A stretch of DNA of 64,000 bases from Roseiarcus sp963836695 (GCA_963836695.1 CAWIKX010000018.1:7039-71038), one strand, 5' to 3'; counted from the first letter of the stretch, positions 34,852-44,912 are shown. Numbers and translations: made by a program. The notes: generated by a model from the letters alone, not told the origin.

Positions 34852-36491
34852 TGGTGGGCAACTCGACTACAAATCGCGCGCCCCCTGTTGTGACGGGCTC
34901 CCACCAGAGGCGCCCCGCATGTCTCTGGATGATCCGCCGACTCAGGTGCAAGCCGAGCCCCATCCCCCGCGGTTTGGTGGTCTGATAGGCGTCAAAAATG
35001 TTGTCCGCCAATTCCGCGGCCACGCCGCACCCATTGTCTTCGACCCGGAGTATGACTGCGTCGCCTTTTGCGGCGACCCGGACGATCACGCGCCCTCGGA
35101 CGTCAGGCCGCTCCGCGGCGGCGTCGATCGCGTTGGCGACGAGATTGATCAGAACCTGTTCAATCTGGACCCCGTCCGCCTCAACCAGGGGGACGAGACC
35201 CATATTTTCAACCTCCACCAGAACACCGCGCCCGGCTGCTTCCTCCCGGCATAGCGCGCCGATCTTCTCGGCAAGGACGGGCACGTTAACCGCCGTCAAA
35301 TTCAAGTTGCCATTTGACACGAAGTCGCGAATCCGCTCCAGAACCTCGCGCGCGCGGTGAGCCTCAGCCTCGGCCTTGATCAACGCATCCATGACTGGCG
35401 CGCTCGCGACGCTCGCCTGAAGCAATCGCCGCGCCGCATGCAGGTAGGTCGCAACTGTTGACAGCGGCTGGCTGACTTCGTGAGCGAGGGCCATCCCCAT
35501 CGCGCCGGCCCGCGCGTTGGACACCATCCGGGCCAGCTCTCTCGTTTGTTCGCGCAGGCGCAAAGCGGCGTCCTTGCGCTCCGTCGTGACCGCGCCGAGC
35601 AGCAACCCCGTTATCGAAAGCACCAGCATCAGCAGTTGCAGTATGGCGAAATCCGTCGTGGAGTAACCGAAGAACGCTGTTAGCGCGGCAAGCGTCAGCT
35701 GGATCGTCACCAATGCAAGCGCGACGCCCGCGTATCCTTCCCGCATCGCCACCCAGATGACCGGTAAGAAAAGCAGATTGAACAGATAGTATAGCTTGTC
35801 GCCTACCCCGACGAGCGCGGCGAATCCAAGACCAATTCCCAACGCGAAGATGAAGATGGTGAATAACGTAGTTGCCGGACCACCGCCACGGTCGCGATGC
35901 ATATGTGAAGGCGGCTGTCGCCGCAGGAATGACAGTGACGATCCCGAGCGCGCTGCCGATCCAGCAATGGACCATCGCGACAAAGACTTTGTCCGACGAC
36001 AGTTCCCCGCCCAGGTACAGCACTCCACAATATATAGACGCCGATAAGGCAACGCCTGCCGGAATGAGAAGCAGGAACGCCACCACGTCTGGCAGTCTGA
36101 ACTGCCTGATATCGAATTTCAGCGGATTCTTCAGAATAAGAGCGATGCCAACGTAGGCCACGGTCAGACAGAACTCCGCCGCCATGGTCATGCTGATGCT
36201 GCGGTGGATCCCCGCGATCAATAAGTCGACCAGAACCGCCGCCAGAAAAACGAAGGGCGCAAAGGCGACATTCTCGAGGAGCAGCGCAAGACTCAAACCA
36301 TCGTCCGGACTCCACAACGTGATCCCAAGACGATCGAACTCGTGCCACTGTGTCAGGAGATTAAGCGCGAAATAGATGGCGACGAATGCTGCGCCGGTCC
36401 CCCAGAACCATGGGCCAACCGCAGCCACGTCGGTCCAAGGCCGGTGAGCCCGGAGCGGCATGTCATGCGAATTCATGAGGGCCATTTTCAT
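34826..36491 (-). CDS. MASE1 sensor histidine kinase, split by a frameshift
   Basis: The first piece (from 36491) is a MASE1-type membrane domain with about five segments, reading well to FTYASRPWRWSGN. At about 35880 the frame changes. The second piece starts ATTLFTIFIFALGIGLG, two to three more membrane segments follow, then the kinase core. This has the H-box MALAHEVSQPLSTV, N-box LINLVANAIDAA, G1 VEDNGCGVA and G2 GLGLHLSRR. The joined protein is about 554 aa. The kinase and regulator are tandem on the minus strand. The break is a single indel in otherwise good sequence, so it could be either a real mutation or a base-calling error. Confidence 0.8.
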
Positions 36492-36810
36492 CCTCGGCTG
36501 CGGAAGAATGATATGGCGCTTTGTCTTTATTTCAAACCCGTTTGAGGATGGGTAGTATTACTTACATCATTCACCCTAACCTAAATGTATCGTAACCGCT
36601 CAGGCGGGCCTATGGTTGCGGCCGGTCTGCGGTCGATGGCGCCGAGCGCATGCCAAGAGTCACAGCCACTTGGGGTCGCCTTCCTGGATCGGTGAGCCCA
36701 TCGCTTGGCGCCCCATTTGCCCGACGCACGCGCGTTCGTCGCGGCCAGTTGACCAGTCCCGTTCCTTTCGGCGAAGTCCTCGCGAACCAGTTGATTCGGG
36801 AGACGACGGC
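36492..36810. other. Intergenic stretch upstream of ddl
   Basis: About 319 bases between the kinase start and the ddl start. The first half is AT-rich and contains no ORF I trust; it likely holds promoters for both divergent genes. A good GGGAGACGACGGC ribosome site ends it. I see no repeat or RNA gene. Confidence 0.6.
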
Positions 36811-37896
36811 ATGGCCGAAGGACTGCGCGTCGCGTTGCTGTTCGGCGGGCGCTCGGCCGAGCACGACGTTTCCGTCCTCTCCGCCCGCAACGTGTTCCGG
36901 GCGCTCGACCCGGCGCGCTACCACACGATTCCGATCGGCATCACGCGCTCCGGCGTCTGGCGCCTCTGCTTGCTTGAAAACGGCGCGTTCCCGGTCACGG
37001 TTCCCGAAAGCGGGCCGCTTGTCGCTCTCATTCCCGGAGGCGCGGGGCGCCTCGCCATCCTGCCCGAGACCGAAGGGGCCGTGGCCGACCTGTCGGACAC
37101 GGTCGACGTCGTCTTCCCGGTTTTGCATGGGCCCTTCGGCGAGGACGGAACGGTCCAGGGCGCAGCAGAAATTGCGGGCGTTCCTTATGTCGGCTCTGGA
37201 GTGCTCGGCTCGGCCGCCGCGATGGACAAAGATGTCGCCAAGCGGCTCATGCGCGACGGCGGGCTGCCGATCGCGCGCTTCTCGAGCTTCGTCCAAGGGG
37301 ACACGCCCGCGTTTGAGGCGGTCGTCGCCGAGCTTGGCCGTCCGGTCTTCGTCAAGCCGGCGCGCCTCGGCTCGTCGGTCGGCATCAGCAAGGCGTCGAC
37401 AGACCAGGAATTCGCCAAGGCGGTCGCCGAGGCGTTCCGCCATGACCGCAAGGTCCTGGTCGAGGAATATGTTCGCGGCCGCGAGATCGAGTGCGGCGTG
37501 CTTGAGGGCGAGGACGGCTCGCTGACCGCATCGCTGCCTGGCGAGATCGTGCCCAGCAACCGGCACGGCTTCTACACTTACGAGGCTAAATATCTCGACG
37601 AGGAAGGCGCCGCGATCAAGGTTCCAGCCAACTTAGCCACCGAAGTCGGCGATAAGATTCGTAAGCTGTCGATCGAAGCGTTCCGCGCGCTCGGCTGCGA
37701 GGGTCTGGCCCGCATCGACTTTTTTCTGCGCGAGGACGGCAGTCTCATCATCAATGAAGTGAACACCCTGCCCGGCTTCACCAACATCAGCATGTACCCG
37801 AAAGTCATGGAGGCGATCGGCATCAGCTATCCCGAACTTGTCGACCGCCTCATTCGCCATGCGCTCAAGCGGGCCGGGTCCACGGCCAAAATTTAG
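36811..37896 (+). CDS. ddl: D-alanine--D-alanine ligase
   Basis: The 361-aa ATP-grasp enzyme starts MAEGLRVALLFGGRSAEHDVS, with the N-terminal nucleotide fold. Family motifs follow: HGPFGEDGTVQG, PVFVKPARLGSSVGIS, the YTYEAKYLD segment and NEVNTLPGFTNISMYPK at the metal and D-Ala sites. It joins two D-alanines for peptidoglycan. ATG 36811 is supported by a strong ribosome site. The gene stands alone rather than in a mur cluster, so it may be a second copy of the DdlA type. Confidence 0.93.
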   Translation: MAEGLRVALLFGGRSAEHDVSVLSARNVFRALDPARYHTIPIGITRSGVWRLCLLENGAFPVTVPESGPLVALIPGGAGRLAILPETEGAVADLSDTVDVVFPVLHGPFGEDGTVQGAAEIAGVPYVGSGVLGSAAAMDKDVAKRLMRDGGLPIARFSSFVQGDTPAFEAVVAELGRPVFVKPARLGSSVGISKASTDQEFAKAVAEAFRHDRKVLVEEYVRGREIECGVLEGEDGSLTASLPGEIVPSNRHGFYTYEAKYLDEEGAAIKVPANLATEVGDKIRKLSIEAFRALGCEGLARIDFFLREDGSLIINEVNTLPGFTNISMYPKVMEAIGISYPELVDRLIRHALKRAGSTAKI

Positions 37897-37951
37897 CGCC
37901 GGCGACCAAGGAGCCCGTAACAAACGGCGCCTGCGAACCGAAGCAACGCAA

Positions 37952-38503
37952 ATGAAGCTTGCTTCCGCGCTTTCGCAGCTAGCCGTCGCTCCCCTTCCCG
38001 CGCCGCCGGGTTCTTTCGCGCTGCCCCTTCGGCTGATCGTCGGCTACGGATTTCTGGCGCACGGCTACGCCAAACTCGCCCGTGGCCCCGACGTCTTCGT
38101 CGGCATCCTCCATGCTATGGGCATGCCATTCGCCTTCCTTCTTGGCTGGGCGACAATTCTCATCGAGTTGATCGGCGGGTTGCTCATCCTCCTCGGGGCC
38201 CTTGTGCCGCTCGCCTCCCTGCCCATGATCATCGTGCTGCTCGTCGCGATTTTCACCGTCCATCTGCCCAACGGCTTCAGCTCGATCAAGCTCATCGCCT
38301 ACGACGCTTCGGGCGCGCATTTTGGACAGCCCGGCTACGAAACTGACCTGCTCTATCTCGCGGCTCTGCTTGCGTTGTGCTTCGGCGGCGCCGGGCCTTT
38401 CTCGCTCGATGGATATCTCACTGCGCGACGGACATCGATCGCGCCGACGGCACAGTTTGAGCGATTGCGGTTACGTCCGGATGGCGCGGCGCGCAGCTCC
38501 TGA
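37952..38503 (+). CDS. DoxX-family membrane protein
   Basis: The 183-aa protein has four hydrophobic segments in the DoxX/DoxD arrangement: LIVGYGFLAHGYAKLARGPD, then WATILIELIGGLLILLG and later helices with FLFGxxGPFSLD-like sequence (CFGGAGPFSLDGYL). Members are small inner-membrane redox or quinone-linked proteins of unclear function. It follows ddl by 55 bases and ends 33 bases past the convergent yjfF stop, so the two reading frames overlap tail to tail. Confidence 0.85.
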   Translation: MKLASALSQLAVAPLPAPPGSFALPLRLIVGYGFLAHGYAKLARGPDVFVGILHAMGMPFAFLLGWATILIELIGGLLILLGALVPLASLPMIIVLLVAIFTVHLPNGFSSIKLIAYDASGAHFGQPGYETDLLYLAALLALCFGGAGPFSLDGYLTARRTSIAPTAQFERLRLRPDGAARSS

Positions 38504-39466
38504 ACTCGCCATCACCACGACCATCAGAAAGACGCCGCGCACCACCGACTGCCAATACGCGCTGAGGCTGATCCATCCGAGGCCGTTCTCGAAATTGAGC
38601 ACGTTGAAGATGAGGCCGAGCAGGAGCACGCCGGCAAGCGTCGTCGCCACCGAGCCGACGCCGCCGGTGAGCAGCGTGCCCCCGACCACGACCGCGGCGA
38701 TCGAGAACAATTCCCATCCCACCCCTTCCGCGGGCTGCCCTGCGCCGAACTGCGCCGCCAGGATCACCCCCGCTAGCCCTGCGAACACCCCCGACTGCAC
38801 GTAGGATAAGAACTTCACCCGGTCTACCGGCAGGCCCATCAGGCGCGCGGCCTCCTCATTGCCGCCGATCGACAGCACATAGCGCCCGAAGCTCGTGTAG
38901 TTGAGGAGCACCGATCCGTAAACGTAGGCCGCCGCAGCGATCCAGGCCGGAACCGGAAAACCCAGCAGGTCGCCCTGCCCCAGCCAGGTGAAATCGGTGT
39001 CGTAGCTGACCGAGACCGACTGGTTGTGCGCAAGCAGAAGCCCGGACCCGCTTGCCACGAGCATGCCCGACAGCGTTGCGATGAACGGCTGGATGTTCAT
39101 GCGCGTGACCATGAAGCCGTTGATGACACCGATCGCGAGCCCTGCGCCCAGTCCGCCAAGCAGACCGGGAAGGAGGCCGTAGGGCGACAACAGAGCCGAA
39201 ACGACGCTCGCGAACGCCGCGGCCGTTCCAACCGAGAGATCGATGCCGGCGCCCATGATGACGAAGCACATGCCGAGGCTCGTCAACGCGAACATCGAAT
39301 TGTAACGCAGCACGCTCAAGACATTGTACGCGCCGAGAAAATGATCGTAGCGCAGCGCGCCAAACAGGATCAGCAGCGCCAGCGCGATCACGACGCGCTG
39401 TCGCGCCGCCCAAGCCAGGCGAATCCGACGAGGCGGAGGTCCCGGGTTGGCCGTTGCGGCGCTCAC
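38471..39466 (-). CDS. yjfF: Sugar ABC transporter permease, YjfF-type
   Basis: The start is GTG 39466, overlapping the ytfT stop as GTGA. The 331-aa protein has about eight to nine membrane segments in the RbsC/BPD_transp_2 pattern (MCFVIMGAGIDLSVGTAAAFASV, then GVGSVATTLAGVLLLGLIFN). With ytfT it would form the inner-membrane channel of a galactofuranose-like importer. Order and overlap match ytfR-ytfT-yjfF gene sets. Confidence 0.85.
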   Translation of the reverse strand: MSAATANPGPPPRRIRLAWAARQRVVIALALLILFGALRYDHFLGAYNVLSVLRYNSMFALTSLGMCFVIMGAGIDLSVGTAAAFASVVSALLSPYGLLPGLLGGLGAGLAIGVINGFMVTRMNIQPFIATLSGMLVASGSGLLLAHNQSVSVSYDTDFTWLGQGDLLGFPVPAWIAAAAYVYGSVLLNYTSFGRYVLSIGGNEEAARLMGLPVDRVKFLSYVQSGVFAGLAGVILAAQFGAGQPAEGVGWELFSIAAVVVGGTLLTGGVGSVATTLAGVLLLGLIFNVLNFENGLGWISLSAYWQSVVRGVFLMVVVMASSGAARRAIRT

Positions 39467-40456
39467 GTAGACCTGCTCCGCTGCTGCGACCAGACGGCGC
39501 CGGCGATGATCGCGCCCTTGACCACCAGCGCCGCGGCGTCCGGGACGCCGTTTGCGAGCAGAGTGTAGCGCACGAGCTGGATCAGGAGCGCGCCGATAAG
39601 GGTGCCGACTACGCTCGCTTGTCCGCCGGTGAACGGCGTGCCGCCGACCGCGACCGCGGCGATCGCATCGAGCTCCATGCCAAGGCCGACCAGATTGGCG
39701 TCGCTCGACGAGTTGATCGAGACCACGACCAATCCGGCTATTCCTGCGCACAGGCCGCTGATGGCGTAGACCCACCGTTTGACCGCGGCGACCGGAACGC
39801 CGGACAGACGCGCCGCCCGCTCGTTGCCGCCGACCGAGAGGATTTGCCTGCCAAACAAGGTCGAGCGCACCACCCACGCCGCCAAGGCGACCAGCGCCAG
39901 CATGACCACGACCTGACAGGGAACGCCGAAGATGCGGCCGAGGCCGATGAACTGAAAGGTCGGGTTCTTGAACGCTTGCAGATTGCCGTTGGTCAACACC
40001 TGCCCGATGCCGCGCCCAGCGATGAACATGACAAGCGTGCCGACGATCGGCTGGACCTGGAAGCGGGTGATGAACCAGCCGTTGAACAGACCGAAGAGGC
40101 CCGCGACGCCAACCGGAACGATAAAGGCGAGCATGTCGCCGAGCACCGGATATGAACGCCCGAATGAACTGAGGAAGATCATCGGCGCGAGCGCGCCGGA
40201 AATCGCCATCAGCGAGCCGACGGAGAGGTCGATGCCACCGGTCGCGATGACCAGCGTCATTCCGACCGACACGATGACGATCGTCGCCACCTGAGTCAGG
40301 TTCACGTTGAGGGTCTGCCAGCTGGCGAAATGCGGCGTCACCGCGAAATTGAACGCGAGCAGCACAATGAGCGCGGCAAACGCCGCATAGCGCCTGAAAA
40401 ACGCGGCGACGTCGAGCGACAGAGCCCTTGGCGCCGATCGTCGGCGCGTCAGCCAT
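39463..40456 (-). CDS. ytfT: Sugar ABC transporter permease, YtfT-type, uncertain start
   Basis: The membrane part reads well: VAAFFRRYAAFAALIVLLAF, VSVGMTLVIATGGIDLSVGSLMAISG, then further segments to a stop at 39463. The start is a problem. ATG 40456 overlaps the ytfR stop (ATGGCTGA), as expected for coupling, but it lies in a different frame from the membrane part. The correct frame has only CTG codons in that stretch. So either an indel lies at about 40385-40450 or a rare CTG start is used. I give ATG 40456 as the likely gene start, with a shift needed. Confidence 0.75.
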
Positions 40457-41983
40457 GGCCTGCTTCCGCGGCAAGGTCGGCGCCATGCGCCATCGCCGCC
40501 ATGATCGCGCCAGCGCTCGCTTCTGCATGCGGCAGATCGGCCACCGTGCGCCCATCGCTCAGCACGAACACCCGATCGGCGCCCTCGGTGATCTCCTCGA
40601 GCTCGGAGGAGATCATCAGGACGCCCAGGCCCTGATCGGCAAGCTCCCGGATCAGCGCCTGAATCTCGGCCTTGGCCCCGACGTCGATGCCGCGGGTCGG
40701 TTCGTCGAGGATCAGGAGTTTCGGATCGGTGCAGAGCCATCGCGCGAGCAGCACTTTCTGCTGATTGCCGCCGGATAGCTCGCGAATCTTCTGCTCTGGC
40801 GCTCGACGCCTTGATTGCCAGGCGTTTCATGAACTTGTCGACGATTTCTCGCTGACGCGCCTCATCGACGATGCCCATGCTCGTCAGGCGCGGCAGGATG
40901 CTGAGCGTCATGTTCTCGCGCACCGACATGTCAGGAACGATCCCGTCCGCCTTGCGGTCCTCGCTGCAATAGCCGACCCCCAGCGCTATCGCCTGGGCAG
41001 GCTCCTGTGGCGAGACCGCTTGGCCGCTTAAGTGGATCGTTCCGGCGTCCGGGGGGTCAGCGCCGAAGATCGCCCGCGCGACCTCGGTGCGGCCAGAGCC
41101 GAGCAAGCCAGCGAGGCCAACGATCTCGTGTTCGCGCACCTCAACGCGGGCGTCCCGCACCTTGCGTCCAATCCGCAGCCCTTCGGCCGACAGGACCACG
41201 TCCCCCACCGCCACGTGGGCAGCGGAAAATCCGGTCGAATGCGCGCGCACCGTCTCGAGGTTGCGCCCGAGCATCGCTGCGACGAGGTTGAGCTTATCGA
41301 TATCGGCCATGCGGCTCGTCATCACGGTCCGCCCGTCGCGCATCACCGTAACGCGGTCGCAGACCTGATAGAGCTCATCGAGCCGATGGCTGACGAAAAT
41401 GACCGCCACACCCTCGGAGCGTAACCTGCGCATCACATCGAACAGAACGGCGACCTCGCGTTCGTCGAGAGAGGAGGTCGGCTCGTCCATGATGACAAGC
41501 TGCGCCTTGAACGACACCGCGCGGGCGATCGCAACCATCTGCTGGATGGCGGTCGAATATTCCATGAGCGGCTGGCGCACGTCGATTTCGACGGCGAAGC
41601 GCCGCAAGAGCTCCGTCGCCTCCGTGTTCATGCGACCCCAGTCGAGCAACCCGTAGCGGCGATGCTCACGGCCGAGAAAGACATTCTCGGCCACGGAGCG
41701 GAACGGAACGAGGTTGATCTCCTGATAGATCGTGCTGACGCCGCCGCGCTGAGCCGCCTGGGGCGACGCAAAATCGATCGACTGGCCGCGCGAACAGAAT
41801 CGAGCCCGAGTCTCGCCGATAAGCGCCCGTCAGAACCTTGATCATGGTGGACTTGCCGGCGCCGTTCTGGCCGATGAGCCCCATGATCTCGCCGGGCTCG
41901 ACATCGAGCGACGCGGCGGAGAGCGCCTGCACCCCCTGGAAGCGCTTGTTGATGTCGCGCATGGCGAGGAGCGGATCGGCCAT
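40449..41983 (-). CDS. ytfR: Sugar ABC transporter ATP-binding protein, YtfR-type, two frameshifts
   Basis: This is a double-ATPase of the RbsA/YtfR group. The first nucleotide domain has Walker A GLIGQNGAGKST. At about 41790 the frame shifts, then reading resumes with TAIQQMVAIARA, Walker B LVIMDEPTSSLD and the second-domain start GLAGLLGSGRTEVARAIFG. At about 40795 a second shift leads to LSGGNQQKVLLARWL, LLILDEPTRGIDVG and the stop at 40449. The joined length is about 510 aa, normal for the family. It powers import with YtfT/YjfF. Two indels in one otherwise clean gene suggest base-calling errors as much as decay. Confidence 0.82.
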
Positions 41984-42025
41984 GTCTAGCTCTCAGTTGC
42001 CGGCGAGCGATCCGCCTAAAATGCG

Positions 42026-42057
42026 CCCTCCCGCCGGCGGCCAGCCAAGCGGGAGGG
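42026..42057 (-). terminator. Intercistronic hairpin between ytfQ and ytfR
   Basis: CCCTCCCG (42026-42033) and CGGGAGGG (42050-42057) pair perfectly around a 16-base GC-rich loop. It sits just after the binding-protein gene on the transcribed strand. No T-run follows, so rather than a full terminator it probably stabilises or attenuates the message, giving more binding protein than transporter. Confidence 0.55.
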
Positions 42058-42087
42058 ACCCTCTACGTCAAGCGATTTCGAACGACC

Positions 42088-43068
42088 TCAGAACGCAGTC
42101 GGCAGCGCTTCCTTGGCGTTGCTGGCGTCAAAGAAGCGGTCGGGATTGATGATCATCGGCGGGATCTTCTCGCCGTCGGCGTATTTGTACAGGATGTCGA
42201 AGGCTGCGGGGCCGAAGCGCGGGTTGCACTCGCACGAGCATCCGAGCTTGCCATCGACGATCGCCTGCACGCCATCCTTTTCGCCGTCGATCGACACGAC
42301 CAGGATATCCTTGCCGGGGACCTTGCCGGCGGCTTCGATCGCCGCGATCGCGCCAAGCGCCATCTCGTCGTTATGCGCATAGACGATCGTCGCGTCGGGA
42401 TGCGCCTGCAGCAGAGTCTCGGCAACCTGGCGGCCCTTGTCGCGGGCGAAATCGCCCGACTGACTGGCCAGAATGACCATATCGGGTGCCTTGGCCTTGA
42501 TCGTATCGTCGAAGCCCTTCTTGCGATCGTTGGCGGGCGAAGCGCCGACGGACCCCTCGAGCTCGATGATCTTGCCCTTGCCGCCGGTCTGCTTGATTGT
42601 CCAATCGGCGACGCGCTGGCCTTCCTGCACGAAATTCGAACCGATGAAGGCGAGGAAGTCGACGCCCGGCTTGGCGAGCGAGGGGTCGACGTTGCGGTCG
42701 ACCAGCAGCACTGGAATGCCGGCCTTCTTGGCGTTCATGACTGCGGGGATCAGCGGCTTCTCCTCGCGCGGCGGCAGGAAGATGAAGTCGACCCCTTGGG
42801 CGATCATGCTGTTGACGTCGGCGACCTGCTTGGCGGCTGAGCTCGCTGCGTCGGTATAGACAAGCTGCGCGCCGCGCTTGGCGGCCTCATCCTTCATGCT
42901 CGCGGTCTGAGCGAGACGCCAGGGGTTGTTGCTCTCAGTCTGGGCGAACCCGACCTTGTAACGGTCCTTCTTTTTCAGCGGCGGCACTTGGCCAAATGCA
43001 GGATAAAGGCTGAAGCCAGCAGCGGCGCCGATCGACCCGATAAGCGCTTGTCTGCGATTGATGAGCAT
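42088..43068 (-). CDS. ytfQ: Periplasmic sugar-binding protein, YtfQ-type
   Basis: ATG 43068 follows CGAGGAGGAGACGC. The N-terminus (MLINRRQALIGSIGAAAGF) carries a twin-arginine export signal. The mature protein matches periplasmic-binding type 1 sugar receptors, with NPWRLAQTASMKDEA, VFILPPREEK-like FIFLPPREEKPL and a C-terminus with HNDEMALGAIAAIE. It would deliver galactofuranose or a related sugar to YtfRT-YjfF. A strong hairpin follows it. Confidence 0.87.
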   Translation of the reverse strand: MLINRRQALIGSIGAAAGFSLYPAFGQVPPLKKKDRYKVGFAQTESNNPWRLAQTASMKDEAAKRGAQLVYTDAASSAAKQVADVNSMIAQGVDFIFLPPREEKPLIPAVMNAKKAGIPVLLVDRNVDPSLAKPGVDFLAFIGSNFVQEGQRVADWTIKQTGGKGKIIELEGSVGASPANDRKKGFDDTIKAKAPDMVILASQSGDFARDKGRQVAETLLQAHPDATIVYAHNDEMALGAIAAIEAAGKVPGKDILVVSIDGEKDGVQAIVDGKLGCSCECNPRFGPAAFDILYKYADGEKIPPMIINPDRFFDASNAKEALPTAF

Positions 43069-43201
43069 TGCGTCTCCTCCTCGTAAACGCCGCGTTTTCA
43101 TGCGGCTTGGAACGGCTTTTCGACCGCCTTGAGATGATGATAATAAAGCGCTAAAAAATGTCAACTAGACGTCGGCAATAGCCGAATTTCTTATTGATTT
43201 A

Positions 43202-43240
43202 TAGCGGCTTGTCAAGATAATAATATTTGCAGAGCCGCTA
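43202..43240. promoter_or_regulatory. Candidate LacI operator pair in ytfQ/LacI divergent region
   Basis: TAGCGGCT (43202-43209) and AGCCGCTA (43233-43240) form a perfect 8-bp inverted repeat 23 bases apart. A separate AAAGCGCTAAA-like palindrome lies at about 43144-43155. The CG-centred palindrome style is typical of LacI-family operators, and the region divides the ytf operon from its LacI regulator. Confidence 0.5.
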
Positions 43241-43253
43241 GATCGAGGCAAAT

Positions 43254-44330
43254 ATGCGGGAGGATCAAGAGGCGCGGGGAGGCGTGCGCGAAGCGCAAAA
43301 GCGCGTTCGCTTGCGACGTAACGCGCCTGCCCGTCGTCCGACGATGATCGACGTCGCCAACGAAGCGCGCGTCTCGCAGACCACCGTATCGCTTGTCCTC
43401 AACCATGCCGATGGCGCGCGCCTTTCCGCCGAGACCCGCGAACGGGTGATGAAGGCGGCCATGCGGCTCGGCTACCAGCCAGTGCGGCGTGGAGGCGCGC
43501 CGGGATCAGCGGTGGCGGCCTCGATCGGCTTCATCTGCGACGAGATTTCGACTGATCCATGGACCGCGATCGGCCTCGATGGCGTGCGCGAGAAGGCGTG
43601 GGAGCGCGGGCTCACGGTCATGGTCATGGCGACCCGAGGCGATGCGGACATGGAAACTGCGACGCTGGCGCAACTCACTGCGCAGCCGCTCGCCGGGCTC
43701 ATCTATGCGACCATCAACACGCGCCTGGTCGATACGCCGGCAACGCCGCCAGGGCTGCCGACCGTGCTCTTGAATTGCCACGTGACGAACGGCGCCTTGC
43801 CGTCGGTCGTGCCGGGCGAAGCAGCCGGCGGCCACGCGGCGACCGACGTCCTCATTGAGGCGGGTCATCGCCGCATCGGCTATATCAACGGTGAGGCCAG
43901 CATGGAGGCGACGCGCCATCGCTTTCGCGGCTATCGCCAGGCGCTTGCGACCGCCGACCTGCCCTTCGACCCCGACCTCGTTCGCGAGGGCAACTGGCAG
44001 GCGCTCTCAGGTTACGAGGCTGTGCGCGGCCTCATGAAACTCAAGCGTCCTCCGACGGCGATCTTCTGCGCCAATGACCTGATGGCGGTCGGGGCTTACG
44101 AGGCGCTGCATGAGCTGGGCCTCAGAATTCCTGACGATGTCGCGGTGATGGGCTATGACGACCGCGAGATCGCGCAGCATCTGCATCCGCCGTTGACCAC
44201 GGTCCTTCTGCCCCATTTCGAAATGGGCTCGATCGCCGCCGAGCTTCTACTTGACGCGGCATCCGGCTCAACGGGCCGCCCGCGACAGATCAAGGTCGAG
44301 TGCCCGATCGTGAAGCGTGGATCGGTTTAA
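43254..44330 (+). CDS. LacI-family transcriptional regulator
   Basis: The 358-aa protein has an unusual 30-residue Arg-rich N-terminal extension before the HTH (MIDVANEARVSQTTVSLVLN). The periplasmic-binding-like effector domain follows (SIGFICDEIST to the C-terminal VMGYDDREIAQHLHPPLTTV). It is divergent from ytfQ, so it likely controls the sugar transporter and the dgo genes in response to the sugar or a phosphate of it. It ends 14 bases before the SIS-domain gene. Confidence 0.92.
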   Translation: MREDQEARGGVREAQKRVRLRRNAPARRPTMIDVANEARVSQTTVSLVLNHADGARLSAETRERVMKAAMRLGYQPVRRGGAPGSAVAASIGFICDEISTDPWTAIGLDGVREKAWERGLTVMVMATRGDADMETATLAQLTAQPLAGLIYATINTRLVDTPATPPGLPTVLLNCHVTNGALPSVVPGEAAGGHAATDVLIEAGHRRIGYINGEASMEATRHRFRGYRQALATADLPFDPDLVREGNWQALSGYEAVRGLMKLKRPPTAIFCANDLMAVGAYEALHELGLRIPDDVAVMGYDDREIAQHLHPPLTTVLLPHFEMGSIAAELLLDAASGSTGRPRQIKVECPIVKRGSV

Positions 44331-44344
44331 GGAGGGAGCAATCT

Positions 44345-44908
44345 ATGAGCGAAAGCCTGGCCCAATTGTCGAAGGGCGCGTTGAACGATCTTTCCGGCGT
44401 GTTCGCCGCCATGCCGGACAGTGCCCTCGACGGGCTCATCGAAGAGATCGTCAAGGCGAAGCGCATCGTGGTCTTCGGCCTCGGGCGCGAGGGATTGCAG
44501 ATGCGCGGCTTCGCCATGCGGCTATTTCATATGGGCCGCGACGTCGCCGTCTGGGGCGATATGACGACGCCAGCGCTCGGTGCAGGCGATCTATTCTTCG
44601 CCTCAGCCGGCCCCGGCGATCTCCCGACCGCTCAAACGCTGGTCGACATTGCGCATGCGACTGGCGCGCGGACCGCGCTCATTACCGCCCAGCCCGCAGG
44701 CGGACTCGCCAAACATGTCGATGTCGTCACCGTCATTCCTGCCCAGACGATGGCCAACGACCAAGGCGGCAAGCTCTCAGTCCTGCCGATGGGCTCGCTG
44801 TTCGAGACCGCGCAGATGATCGCCTTCGAACTCGTGATCCTCAAACTGCGCCCCCGCTTTAGCGAAACCTGGGAGACGATGCGCGCGCGCCACACCAATC
44901 TGGAGTGA
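44345..44908 (+). CDS. SIS-domain protein, 6-phospho-3-hexuloisomerase-like
   Basis: ATG 44345 follows AAGGAGGGAGC. The 187-aa protein is a single SIS domain: RIVVFGLGREGLQMRGFAMRLFHMG, then FASAGPGDLPTAQTLVD and the GSLFETAQMIAFELVIL tail. This is the layout of HxlB/PHI enzymes that convert hexulose-6-phosphate to fructose-6-phosphate. The usual partner HPS (HxlA) is not in the window. The neighbours are a LacI regulator upstream and the dgo pair (opposite strand) downstream, so it may isomerise a different sugar phosphate. Confidence 0.8.
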   Translation: MSESLAQLSKGALNDLSGVFAAMPDSALDGLIEEIVKAKRIVVFGLGREGLQMRGFAMRLFHMGRDVAVWGDMTTPALGAGDLFFASAGPGDLPTAQTLVDIAHATGARTALITAQPAGGLAKHVDVVTVIPAQTMANDQGGKLSVLPMGSLFETAQMIAFELVILKLRPRFSETWETMRARHTNLE

Positions 44909-44912
44909 GACG

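Noticed and set aside
36610..37566. A 318-residue minus-strand ORF over ddl
   Set aside because: It is a shadow of the clear D-Ala-D-Ala ligase frame.
38471..40555. One long 694-residue protein spanning both sugar permeases
   Set aside because: The upstream half is a shadow frame of ytfT and the end of ytfR. Only the part from GTG 39466 makes sense as YjfF.
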